Assembly (NCBI GenBank): GCA_965230045.1
Contig: OZ245940.1
Location: forward strand, 4,464,001 to 4,528,000
Source: G963662905 sp965230045
Lineage (GTDB): Bacteria > Bacteroidota > Bacteroidia > Bacteroidales > WRLA01
Direction: 5' to 3'
DNA length: 64,000 nt
The notes beneath the pieces are model-generated. The model saw nothing but the letters and a program-made list of their open reading frames with translations, did not search any database and was not told where the DNA came from. How positions within the stretch are numbered: position 1 is the stretch's first letter; each line of letters begins with the position of its first letter. This document shows positions 17,318 through 28,300 of the stretch, one piece after another. The position numbers and the translations under genes are program-made.

Positions 17318-19812
17318 AAACACTCATCATACTATTTTTTGTTTTGCCTCATGCGATTTGCGCCCAGGAGGCAGTAATTGACACATTAAATATCAACGAT
17401 TTTGAAGCGCGCGGAGGAAGTGAAGCTGAATGGATGTTGCATGGCGACACAACCGTCAGTCAGGAATGGGAAAACCACCCTCCCTCCTTTTATGTATATC
17501 CTTTCGATCAAATTGACGCCGAATTCAGTTGCAGGATCCGAATCGATTCTGAACGCGATTTTGATTATGTCGGCTTGGTATTTGGATACCAAAGTCCAGA
17601 AAGCATTAATGATTCACTATACAGAACCTACCTTTTTAACTGGAAAGGCAAAACAGGCTATTTTCATGGATATTATGGCTATCAGGGATATGCCATCAGC
17701 CAAATCAAGGCCCAACTTTCTGAAGAAAAATGCTGGCGCTATTTCTATGGAAATACGGCAGCAGAAGACACATTAAAAATCCTGCACACAAAATATTTTT
17801 CCAGTGCGCGCTGGCGACCTCATCGCGATTACATTTTAAAGATCAGGTACCTCAAAGACAGCCTCGCAATATTTATCGGTGAAAAAGAAGTATTCAGTAC
17901 TGCCGGCTGTTTTGATGTAGGCCTCTTTGGTTTTTACACTTTTTCGCAGCCCCATGCACAATTCAGTTACCCCAACATAAAACATGAAGCAATCATCAGA
18001 ACAAACCAAACCACATCATGTGTTGGTGATGAAATAGTTTATTCCGTAAATCCTATGGGGTGCACGGTCGAAAATCCTTTTTTCACAAAATATACATGGA
18101 TCATCAACAAAAAAGACACGCTTTACGGAGAGGGGGGCTCACTGATACCGGAAGAAGCCGGTTCCTTGAACATCAAACTAATTGCCCAAAGCATAAATAA
18201 CAGGATATACGAAGACTCAACCGCAATAAATATCCTTAAAAAACCCATTGTTAATCTGGGCAGAGATACTGCTTTCACCGAGGGCGACAGTATGATTTTA
18301 AAAGCTCCTACAGGCAATTTTACCTATTTATGGTCCAATGGCAGCACCGACAGTTCTGTCACTGTATTTCATCCGGGATATTATTGGGTATCTGTTGATA
18401 ATGGCGGTTGCACCATTTCGGACACCATCCATATTTTCATGGATATGATTTGCAACGATACGCTTCTTTCGTATAATTTTATGCCTGCCGGCAGTGCCGA
18501 TGACCAATGGAAGCTGACAGGAAACTTCAAAATTGAGCAAACAACGGCCTCCGCTTACCCTGCTTTCTTTCTTTATCCCGAAAAAATGATCGATGCCGAT
18601 TACATCTGCACACTTGCGGCAATGAACCCGGACAGCATGAATTTTATGGGATTGGTCTTTGGGTTGCAGGCACCCCTGGCCACCTCAGATTCAACTTTTG
18701 ATTTTTACCTCTTTGACTGGAAAGGCAATACCAGCAGCTTAAATTCTTACACCGGAAAAGGAGGCTATACGCTCAGCAGGGTCAAAGGCAAATTCAGCCA
18801 TGAAGAAATCCGGAAATATTTCTTTGGCCACAACGAATGTCCGGGGAAATTTAACATCCTGAAAAGCAAGCATGATCCCGAAGCATTCTGGCAGAAAAAC
18901 CAAAAATACAAAATCCGAATCCGCTATCATCATAATATAATACAGTTCTTCATTGATGATAACATAATATTCGAAGAAAAGGGATGCTATCAACCGGCTT
19001 ATTTTGGGCTCTACAGCTTTTATCAGGACAGAATACTATTCGAAAACCCCATCGCTGAAAACAATATCAGCATTTACCTGAACAACACAAAAATTTGTTT
19101 GGGCGACACGCTTAGCTTTTCAACACAGGATCCTAATTGCCCGGTTACTAATCCGTGGATCACTGATTATGAATGGTTTATGGATGAACAAACGGATACG
19201 GTTTTCGGATCTTCCGGCAAAATTCAGATCAATGAGGTGGGCAACCATAGCATCAAACTCCAGATAAAAACGAAAAACCTATGCCAAATTTTGAGCAACA
19301 GAAGCTTTCAGGGCATCAAGATTCCGGACATTGATCTTGGTCCTGACACAAGCATCTACGCTACCGACACCCTAATCCTTTATGCCGGCCCGAAAAACTA
19401 CAACTACACCTGGTCAAACGGAAGCAAAAAAAGGGAGCTGGAAATCATTGATAAAGGAGGAGCCTACTGGTTGCGCGCCAACAATTACGGCTGCACCAGC
19501 TATGATACCATTCAGGTGAGTATTATCAATGTAGGCAATTTCGGGCTGCCTAATGCTTTCACACCAAATAATGACGGCATTAACGACGAACTGGCTTTGC
19601 TGGGCAAACTGCAACATCTGGCTTCATTCAGCTTGCAGGTGTTTGATCAAAGTGGCACAATATTATACGCTTCTACGGATCCTTACGATAGCTGGGATGG
19701 AAAATACGATGGAAAAACAGTAGAATCCGGCGTGTATTTCTTTCAACTTCAATATCTCACCAAAGACCTGCAAAGCTTTAGCCGCAAGGGAAAGCTCAGG
19801 GTACTGCCATAA
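17305..19812 (+). CDS. Secreted protein with duplicated TSP-C/LamG-like domains and type B T9SS sorting domain
   Basis: An 835-residue secreted protein. After the signal peptide there are two copies of a long module: a lectin-like domain (about 20-225 and 380-590) followed by a PKD/Ig-like domain. The lectin-like copies share YVGLVFGYQ or FMGLVFGLQ, YLFNWKG or YLFDWKG, and FGFYTF or FGLYSF. This resembles thrombospondin C-terminal/LamG-type folds. The last 90 residues (LPNAFTPNNDGINDE to the end) are the gliding-motility-associated CHU_C domain used for T9SS export and surface attachment. It overlaps the PorP/SprF gene, its likely dedicated helper. A terminator follows at once. Confidence 0.82.
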   Translation: MEKIKTLIILFFVLPHAICAQEAVIDTLNINDFEARGGSEAEWMLHGDTTVSQEWENHPPSFYVYPFDQIDAEFSCRIRIDSERDFDYVGLVFGYQSPESINDSLYRTYLFNWKGKTGYFHGYYGYQGYAISQIKAQLSEEKCWRYFYGNTAAEDTLKILHTKYFSSARWRPHRDYILKIRYLKDSLAIFIGEKEVFSTAGCFDVGLFGFYTFSQPHAQFSYPNIKHEAIIRTNQTTSCVGDEIVYSVNPMGCTVENPFFTKYTWIINKKDTLYGEGGSLIPEEAGSLNIKLIAQSINNRIYEDSTAINILKKPIVNLGRDTAFTEGDSMILKAPTGNFTYLWSNGSTDSSVTVFHPGYYWVSVDNGGCTISDTIHIFMDMICNDTLLSYNFMPAGSADDQWKLTGNFKIEQTTASAYPAFFLYPEKMIDADYICTLAAMNPDSMNFMGLVFGLQAPLATSDSTFDFYLFDWKGNTSSLNSYTGKGGYTLSRVKGKFSHEEIRKYFFGHNECPGKFNILKSKHDPEAFWQKNQKYKIRIRYHHNIIQFFIDDNIIFEEKGCYQPAYFGLYSFYQDRILFENPIAENNISIYLNNTKICLGDTLSFSTQDPNCPVTNPWITDYEWFMDEQTDTVFGSSGKIQINEVGNHSIKLQIKTKNLCQILSNRSFQGIKIPDIDLGPDTSIYATDTLILYAGPKNYNYTWSNGSKKRELEIIDKGGAYWLRANNYGCTSYDTIQVSIINVGNFGLPNAFTPNNDGINDELALLGKLQHLASFSLQVFDQSGTILYASTDPYDSWDGKYDGKTVESGVYFFQLQYLTKDLQSFSRKGKLRVLP

Positions 19813-19813
19813 A

Positions 19814-19838
19814 AAAAGCACCCACCAGGAGTGCTTTT
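19814..19838. terminator. Bidirectional intrinsic terminator
   Basis: AAAAGCAC (19814-19821), a nine-base loop and GTGCTTTT (19831-19838) lie between the convergent CHU_C gene and S9 peptidase gene. A and T tracts serve both directions. Confidence 0.75.
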
Positions 19839-19857
19839 ATAAAATTTGATGTTCTTT

Positions 19858-21969
19858 TTAAAACTGAGGTTTCATTCCCAGGTTATACATAATAAACCCC
19901 CAAACATCGGCAGATTCATCAATAATTTTTGCTGTGGGTTTACCGGCGCCATGACCTGCTTTGGTTTCGATGCGGATCAAAACCGGATTGGTGCCTGCAT
20001 TGGCTTCCTGAAGGCGGGCAGCAAACTTAAAGGAATGTGCCGGCACCACTCGGTCATCATGATCGGCAGTAGTAATCAATGTTGCCGGATAGGCCACGCC
20101 ATCTTTAATGTTGTGCAATGGCGAATATCCGTGCAGATATTCAAACATCTCCTTGCTGTCGTCACTACGGCCATAATCACCGGCCCAGGCCCAGCCAATC
20201 GTAAAATTATGATAGCGGAGCATATCCATTACACCCACTGCTGGAACAGCAACCTTAAATAAATCAGGACGTTGCGTCATAACCGCACCAACAAGCAAAC
20301 CACCGTTGGAACCACCGTTCATGGCCAATTTCTCAGAATTGGTATATCCATTATCTATCATATATTCTGCTGCGGCAATAAAATCATCAAACACATTTTG
20401 CTTTTGCAATTTCGTGCCGGCCTCATGCCATTTTTCTCCGTATTCGCCGCCACCGCGCAGGTTCACCATCACATAAACGCCACCATTTTCAAGGAAAGGC
20501 AAGCGTGTAATGCTGAAACCCGGCGTCAGGGAAATATTAAAACCACCGTACCCATAAAGCAAACAAGGATTGTTCCCGTCCATTTTCAATCCCTTTTTAT
20601 GGACAATAAACATAGGAACCTCTGTACCATCTTTGCTTTTGAAGAAAACCTGATGGGTTTCAAAGGCTTCTGCATCAAAATCCACTTCCGGAAGACGAAA
20701 AACCTTTGATTTGTTTGCTGCTACATCATATTCAAAAATGGCCGTGGGATATGTAAAAGAAGTAAAAGCATAAAACGCCGTATTTTTGTCTTTCTCGCCG
20801 CTAAACCCACCAACGGTGCCAATACCGGGGAATTGCACTTCATCAAGTTTATTTCCCTCTGTATCATAAACATATGCTTTTGAGTAAGCATCTTCCGTAT
20901 ATTTTGCAATCAGTTTTCCACCAATAAAGAAAACACCCTGCAAAACTTTATCTTCCTCAGGAATAATAACCTGCCAGTTTTCAGCTTCCGGTTTGCCCAT
21001 ATCTACTTTCACAAGTTTTTTCATCGGGGCGCCGGCATTGGTGATCAGGTAAATATTATCACCATCATTATCCACAACAGCATATTCTTTCTCAAAACCT
21101 TCGGCAAGCTGCACAAATGCTGCATCTTTTTGCTCAAGATCCTTGACATACAATTCATTTCCATGCGATGACTCCATCTCACCGATAATCAGGAAACGTT
21201 CATCCTCGGTAACCTGAGCATAAAAATTCCTTTGCGGATGTTCCGGGTCATCATAAACCAGCACATCCTGATCTTGTGTATCGCCAAGCTTATGGTAATA
21301 AACTTTATGGAATTCATTTTTATTTGAGAGTTCTTTCCCTTCGGCGGGGGCATCATAACGGCTGTAATAAAACCCATCTTTATACCAGGACATACCGGAA
21401 AATTTCACCCATTCAATTTTGTCTTTCAATAAGGTTTTACCTTCAATATCAAGCACATATATTTCATTCCAGTCGGAACCTCCCCGTGCGATGCTGTAAG
21501 CGAGGTATTTTGCATCAGCAGAGATGGAAAGGCTGGCCAGGGCCACTGTTCCGTCTTCACTTAATTTATTGGGATCGAGCAAAACAGCAGGTGTTCCATC
21601 CAAACCTTTTTGGATATAGAGCACACTTTGATTTTGCATTCCGTCATTTTTGAAGAAGAAATAATATTCCTTTTTACTGAAAGGCGCACCATATTTTGGG
21701 TAATCCCAGATTTTTTCCAAGCGTTGGCGCAAGGCCGGACGGAAAGGGATTTCATCAAAATAAGCGAAAGTAACTTCATTTTCAGCTTTCACCCATGCTT
21801 CCGTTTCGGCTGATGTGTCATTTTCAAGCCACCGGTAAGGATCCTGAACTTCAATGCCGAAATATTCATCGGCCTGATCCATTTTTCGGGTTTCGGGATA
21901 ATCCATTTTTTGCATACACGAACTTGCAATTAAAATTAATAACAAAAATAGCCAGCTAATCCTTTTCAT
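19858..21969 (-). CDS. Prolyl oligopeptidase family serine peptidase (S9A), lipoprotein
   Basis: A 703-residue lipoprotein when started at ATG 21967-21969 (lipobox LIASSC, Cys18). An in-frame ATG at 22032 would put 21 residues before the signal peptide and is less likely. The N-terminal beta-propeller begins with GIEVQDPYRWLENDTS, the classic prolyl oligopeptidase start. The C-terminal hydrolase domain has the nucleophile in GGSNGGLLVGA (about residue 556), Asp in TTADHDDRVVPAHSF and His in KAGHGAGKP. It cleaves short proline-containing peptides, probably in the periplasm or on the surface. It is monocistronic. Confidence 0.9.
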   Translation of the reverse strand: MKRISWLFLLLILIASSCMQKMDYPETRKMDQADEYFGIEVQDPYRWLENDTSAETEAWVKAENEVTFAYFDEIPFRPALRQRLEKIWDYPKYGAPFSKKEYYFFFKNDGMQNQSVLYIQKGLDGTPAVLLDPNKLSEDGTVALASLSISADAKYLAYSIARGGSDWNEIYVLDIEGKTLLKDKIEWVKFSGMSWYKDGFYYSRYDAPAEGKELSNKNEFHKVYYHKLGDTQDQDVLVYDDPEHPQRNFYAQVTEDERFLIIGEMESSHGNELYVKDLEQKDAAFVQLAEGFEKEYAVVDNDGDNIYLITNAGAPMKKLVKVDMGKPEAENWQVIIPEEDKVLQGVFFIGGKLIAKYTEDAYSKAYVYDTEGNKLDEVQFPGIGTVGGFSGEKDKNTAFYAFTSFTYPTAIFEYDVAANKSKVFRLPEVDFDAEAFETHQVFFKSKDGTEVPMFIVHKKGLKMDGNNPCLLYGYGGFNISLTPGFSITRLPFLENGGVYVMVNLRGGGEYGEKWHEAGTKLQKQNVFDDFIAAAEYMIDNGYTNSEKLAMNGGSNGGLLVGAVMTQRPDLFKVAVPAVGVMDMLRYHNFTIGWAWAGDYGRSDDSKEMFEYLHGYSPLHNIKDGVAYPATLITTADHDDRVVPAHSFKFAARLQEANAGTNPVLIRIETKAGHGAGKPTAKIIDESADVWGFIMYNLGMKPQF

Positions 21970-22390
21970 AATTTTGGTTTTGGTAAGTAATAATCGCGTA
22001 AAATTACTAAAAGCCTGAAACCCGAAACACAAGATTTAAAAATTAATCAAATTCGCCCGATACAACTGAGCATAGCCCATAGATGTCCATCTTTTGTAAG
22101 ATGGGGCTTTCTCAGACAACTTAATTATTTTTTAATGTTCATATTATATGGATAAAATGAACGCTTGAAGCCGCGTAATTTACAGGATCTTTCTATTTTT
22201 GGAAATTATATGCTTACGGGCAGAAAGCAATTGTAGAAGCAATGGCACAATTCAACACAATTAACTCGGAATCAAATAGTTATTTCGGTTTCGTTTTTAT
22301 GGCCGTTTTTTTTGTCAGGAATCAAACTGTTGATGCCGGATTTGCATGCCCATACATTACCCCTTATTTGAAAAATAAAAATAAAAATAA
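21970..22390. other. Divergent intergenic region
   Basis: A 421-base AT-rich gap between the divergent S9 peptidase and the giant repeat protein gene. It holds a small hairpin (CCATCTT TTGT AAGATGG, 22087-22104) and a -7-like box at 22194-22201. The leader before the giant gene is about 190 bases and contains no ORF I would support. Confidence 0.5.
22194..22201 (+). promoter_or_regulatory. -7-like element before the giant T9SS gene
   Basis: TATTTTTG fits the -7 consensus. A TTG at 22165-22167 lies 26 bases upstream, slightly beyond the usual spacing. The implied leader is about 180 bases. Confidence 0.35.
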
Positions 22391-25300
22391 ATGAAGCAGT
22401 CAGGAAAAAATCTTCCGGTACTAATCACCTCCGTTTTTTATATTCTTTTTAGCCTGATGCAGGTAAACGCACAGGATTTATGGTTGCCCGCTTCTGACTT
22501 TGGAGCGCCTTCTCCACGAAAAGGTGCAGCTACTTTCAAAATCAATAACAACATTTATGTTTTTGGAGGAAGGGATGCTACCAACGCAATCATTTCCGAT
22601 TTATGGAAATACAACAGCACAACGGACAGCTGGTCACTCGAAAATGCAGCTTGCCCCGTTACCGACGGACGTGCTTATGCCGCTGCTTTTGCTATTGGCA
22701 CCAAAGCTTATATTGTTGGCGGGCTCAACAATGCCGGAACAAACAACCGGGATGTATGGCAGTTCAATTCTGTAAACGGCAACTGGACTTTAATGACCGA
22801 CTCGTTGCCCGGCGGCAAACGGCAAGGCCTTTCTGCTTTTGTTATTGGCCAGAAAGCTTATGTTGGACTGGGCGTTGATGGCGCTGCTTTCTACAATGAT
22901 TTTTACGAATTTGACATTACGGACGGAAGCTGGACACAGGTCGAAGATTTTCCCGGAACGGCCCGGGCTTACAATGCCGCGTTCAGCATTGGCTCCACAG
23001 GATACGCAGGTATCGGCTGGAGCGGTGTCTTCGAAGGCGACTTTTACGCATATAACCCTACAACTGATGATTGGACGCAAATTGCCGATTATGGCGGAAC
23101 AGCACGCCTGGGGGCATCTTCTTTCATCATCGATGGCAAAGCTTATGTAGGCATGGGCGATGACGGCTCCGGCCTGCTCGCCGATTTCTGGTGGTATGAA
23201 CCCGTAGCAGACGCATGGTCATCAACCGCTTCCATACAAGCCGACGGCAGAAGGGAAGGCATTGCCTTTTCTTTGGGCGACATTGGTTATGCCGGAACAG
23301 GATCCGATAACGGAACAACTGTTTATGCCGAAATGTGGAAATGGATGCACAATTACTGCAATCCCGAAATTGATGCAACAGTGAACCAAATCAGTTGCAA
23401 TGCCGATGATAATGGCGAAATCCAACTGAATGTTTCCGGTGGTGCAACACCTTATACCTTCAATTGGAACAACGGATCAACAGCCGAAGACATTTCCAAT
23501 CTGGCTCCTGGATATTATAGCGTAACCATCACAGACAATGAAGGCTGCATCGCTACAAGAAAATTCAGGTTAAACGAACCGACTGAAATCGGGTTTGGAA
23601 AAGATTCCACTGTATGGCAATACGCTTATAACGATGGCGGCAACAGTGCCGATATGGCAGAAAAAATGGTAACCGACCGCGACGGGAACCTATACATAAC
23701 CGGATATTATTCAAGTACTGCCACATTTGGAAGCACCAGCCTCACCAGCTTTGGCGGCACCGATATTTATATTGCAAAATACAACAACATCGGTAACCTC
23801 AGCTGGGTCGTATCCGCAGGAGGAACACTCAACGATAGAGGCTCGGATATCAGCATCGACTCGCTTGGAAATGTTTATGTTATCGGTACTTTCAGGGAAC
23901 TGGCCTTTTTCGATGGCAATCAGGTTAATTCCTCAGGATCAGGATCCGGCAGCCAGGACAAAGAAATTTTTATTGCGAAATATGCCCCCGACGGAACCTT
24001 CGTTTGGGTCAGGACAGCCGGTGGGTTTTTCGATGATCAGGGATTTGGAATTTTTACTGAGCCCAATGGCGATTCATACATCACGGGATCGTTCCAGGGA
24101 AATGCCGATTTCCAAAGCATCAACCTGCTCAGTAATGGCGGTGATGATATTTTTGCAGCCAAAATCAACACCAATGGCGTGTTTGAATGGGCAGAAAAAT
24201 CAGGCGGAACCTCCGAAGATTTCGGTTATGAAATCAGCCGCAGCTCCTACGGAAACATCATCCTCAGCGGTACGTTCCAAAGCACGGCCACATTCGGAGC
24301 AGAAAGCCTTACAAGCCAGGGCGATGATGATATTTTCATCCTTTCCTACGATCAGTATGGCAACCAGCTTTGGGTAAAGCAAATCGGCGGGCCACAAAAC
24401 GAAATGGTCTATGATATACAATCCGCCCAGGATGGCTATTTCTATCTGACCGGATCATTTAAAGCCACAGCAACTTTTGGGGTCACCACCCTCACAAGCG
24501 CAGGTTTAAACGATATTTTTATTTCCCGTTACGATACCGACGGCAACCACCAATGGTCGAAACGCGGCGGCGGAAGCCAGGAAGATTATGGAAGGGGCTT
24601 AAGCCTTGACCATCGCAACAACATCTATTTCACCGGGGGCTTCTCAGGAAATGCCGTCATCGACACAATGAACCTCAGCGCACAGGGCGGCCTCGACATC
24701 ATTACTGCCGGCTACAATGCCTCCGGAGATTTTTTCCGGGGCGTGCATTCCCCGGCCACGGGCAATGTTATGGGAACCACCATGGTTCATGATACCGCCG
24801 GTAATTTCATCATTGCCGGATACATGGAAAGCAATATTGCTTTCGGCGATTACAGCCTCACAAACCTCGGTGATAAAGACATTTTTTATGCACAGGCCAA
24901 TCTGGTGTTTTTCCCGGAAGAGCCTGTGGTTGTGCAGCCCTCCTGCGCCGGTGCAGGTGATGGAAGCATTGAAATTGAAGTTGGTGGCGGCACGCCTCCT
25001 TATAGTTTTGCATGGAGCCACGGCCCGATTACCCAAAACGTTTATAATCTGGACGAAGGCAGTTATATGGTTACGATTACCGATGCGCTGAACTGCACCA
25101 AAGACACTACAATTGTTTTGGAAAATGAATTTGATGCACCTGTTCCTCCAAATTCTGCTTCGGTTGACCGCAGTGGTTTTTGCTGGGACGATCCCGGCGA
25201 CATCACCTTAAGCTCGGAAGGCGGTAGCGGAACAACGCTTACCTGGCTCAAAGATGCATGTACAGAAGCCGAAGGAGGCACTATTGTGGGAACAGGCTCG

Positions 25301-28300
25301 CCACTCACGATCCCTTCGCCCGAATCAACCACTACTTACTTTGCACGTTGGGAAACAGTTTGCGATACATCAAGCTGCGTGGAAGTAGAGGTTATCTCGC
25401 TTGGGCAACCCACTGCCCCTGAAGATGTTACTGCCTATCCGGATGAATTCTGCCAATTAAGTGTGAATTTTATTACACTTTCGGCAGATGACGCAGGCCA
25501 TACCGGCGAACTGCTTGCCTGGTACGACAACCGCGATTGCATTGGCGACCCGCTGCAAACAGGGACCCCCGTTGATGTTGCAGCACCAACCGTATCAACA
25601 TGGTATTATGTACGCTGGGAAACAGATGGATGCGGCAACAGCGATGTAGATTCCGTGCAGGTATTGGTTCTGGAATCAGCCATTGAAGTGGAAACAGCTT
25701 ATGCCGATACTACTGAAATCTGCCTGGGTTATCCAAACCTGATCAGCCTCTCCGCAGAAGGTGGATATGGTGAAAACCTGATCTGGGCCAAAGATTCCTG
25801 TACCGGAACGCAGATCGGATCCGGATCTCCCCTTCTTATTGACCCTCCAAGCGACACGACAACTTATTACGTTTACTGGACTAATTATTGCGGCCCTTCA
25901 GAATGCGACAGCATCACTATCAATGTTCTGCAAAGCCCGGAATCTCCATCCGGCGTAACTGCAGATTATGAAGATTTCTGTATTGGCGAAATTGATTCCA
26001 TTACCTTAACTGCTCTGGACGCTTACGGCGGAGATGTGGTTTGGTATAAAGGATATTGTGGCCTGGACTCTGTTGCTTCGGGCGAAACAGCCAAAGTAAT
26101 TGCCCCTACAGCAGTGACTACCTATTACGCACGGGTTGAAAACTTCTGCGGCGCATCTCCATATCCTTGCCCCTATGTCATTGTAACACCCCATCAAGCT
26201 CCGGTGGCAAACTTCACAGGATTGCCCGAAAACCTCTGCCTCGTTGATGAAGACACGCAACTTACTGGTATTCCGGCAGGCGCAGATGGTGTTTTCACCA
26301 CAACAGCTCCGGCAGGTCTCACAGATAATGGCGATGGTACGGCCAGCTTCAACCCCTTTGCCGCCGGAATTGGCATCTGGGACATTACTTATACTTACAC
26401 AAATGCCGACGGCTGTATCGATGATTCTACGCGCACAGTTACAGTAAACCCACTTCCGGTTGTTAATTTTACCGGACTTACTTTAGAAGGCTATTGCGTG
26501 AATTACGAAAATCAACCCATACAGCTCAACGGCACACCCACCGACGCCAACGGAATATTTACCGGCGAGGGCATTACAGACAATGGAAACGGAACAGCCT
26601 CCTTTATGCCGCAAAATGTAGCTCCCGGCGGCCCCTACGATATTCAATATACTTATACAGATAATCTTGGATGTACGGATTCCATTATCAAAACGGTTTT
26701 GGTTTATGGACTTACCCCGACCCTTGATTTCACGGTTACCGAAGAAGGTTATTGCGAAAACGCAGATCCTATTGAGTTAATCGGGAACCAATCCGGTAAC
26801 CCTGCCAATGCAGGATACTTTTTAGGTAACGGTATTCAACCCACAGAACCCGGAAAAGCCTTCTTTGTACCACCATTGGCCGGCCCCGGTATCCATGATA
26901 TTTCCTACATCTACACCAATGCCAATGGATGTACGTACGATACTACCCGGCAAATCGAAGTTTACGCACTGCCGAATGCCTATTTTACGGGGCTTTTGGA
27001 AAACTATTGCTTTGATGCCAACCCTTCCGGCTTACAAGGCTGGCCCACCGACAGTAATGGAGTATTCACTTTTGACGGCCCGGCCAGTGGCTTACAGGAC
27101 AATCAAAACGGAACGGCTGTATTCTACCCGGATTCCGCAGGTGCTGGCACATGGAATATCACCTATTCTTACTTAGACACCATCACAGGATGTTCCAATG
27201 ACTCTACACTTTCTGTAACTGTTTACGACCGCGTTGTAGTTAGCATCGATGGTTTGGAAGATCATTATTGTGTAGATGCCGAAAACGACACATTATTTGG
27301 CAGCATGGCACCACAGGGAACATTCGGCCCTGCAGGCGCTGCATACCTTCAGGATCTAAGCGACGGAAGGGTGATTTTCAAACCTTCCATAGCCGGTGTT
27401 GGCAGTCACCCGATTACCTACACTTGGGAAGACGGCATGGGCTGTACCGGTGATACGACCATCACAGCGGTTGTGGTGCCGCTCCCAACAGCAACAGTTA
27501 CTTCCCTGGATTCAAACTACTGCTTCAATGCTATTCCTGATACCATTTACGGAAACCATCAGCCCGATGGCATCTTCACCATTACACCCGGTGCTGGTTT
27601 AACAGATCTTGGCGATGGACGCGCTATCTTCACTCCTTCTCTCGCTGAGCTTGGGTATAACTTTATTACCTATTCCTATACCGATCCAAACGGATGTACG
27701 AAAGACAGCACATTCCGCGTGAATGTTTGGGAATTACCAGTATTAACAATTTCCGGTTTCGACACAACACATTATTGCTACGACACCGACACCATGACAA
27801 TCAGCGGAACACCTTTCACTGATTTTTCGGTAGGATTTACAGGCAATGGTTTTTCAGATAATGACCCGGCTACTGGCACGGCACGCTGGACTGCAGCGAC
27901 AGCTTACGATCTTGCCGGAATGGGGCCGCACAGCCTCAGTTATTCCACAACGGACGCAAACGGATGTACTGTGGATACAAGCTGGCAGATTTTTGTGAAT
28001 GCACTGCCGGTTGTTGGTTTCAGCGGATTGCCCGATTCGCTTTGCGTTAATGCCGATCCGATCACTCTAACAGCGGATGTCCCAAATAATCTGGGCACGT
28101 TCAGCGGAAACGGTATTCAGGACCTGCTTAATGGCACAGCTCTTTTCGATCCGGGCAGCCCCGATGTTACGCCCGGCACATTTGTCCACATCACTTTTGC
28201 TTTTACTGATTACAATAATTGCTATAACGACACCACTGATTCCGTTTATGTAATTCCGCTGCCCGTAAAACCGGATGCAATCATCAGCGACACCAATGAT

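Noticed and set aside
22087..22104. Terminator between the S9 peptidase and the giant gene
   Set aside because: The CCATCTT/AAGATGG hairpin has no T tract and lies between divergent genes, where no terminator is expected.
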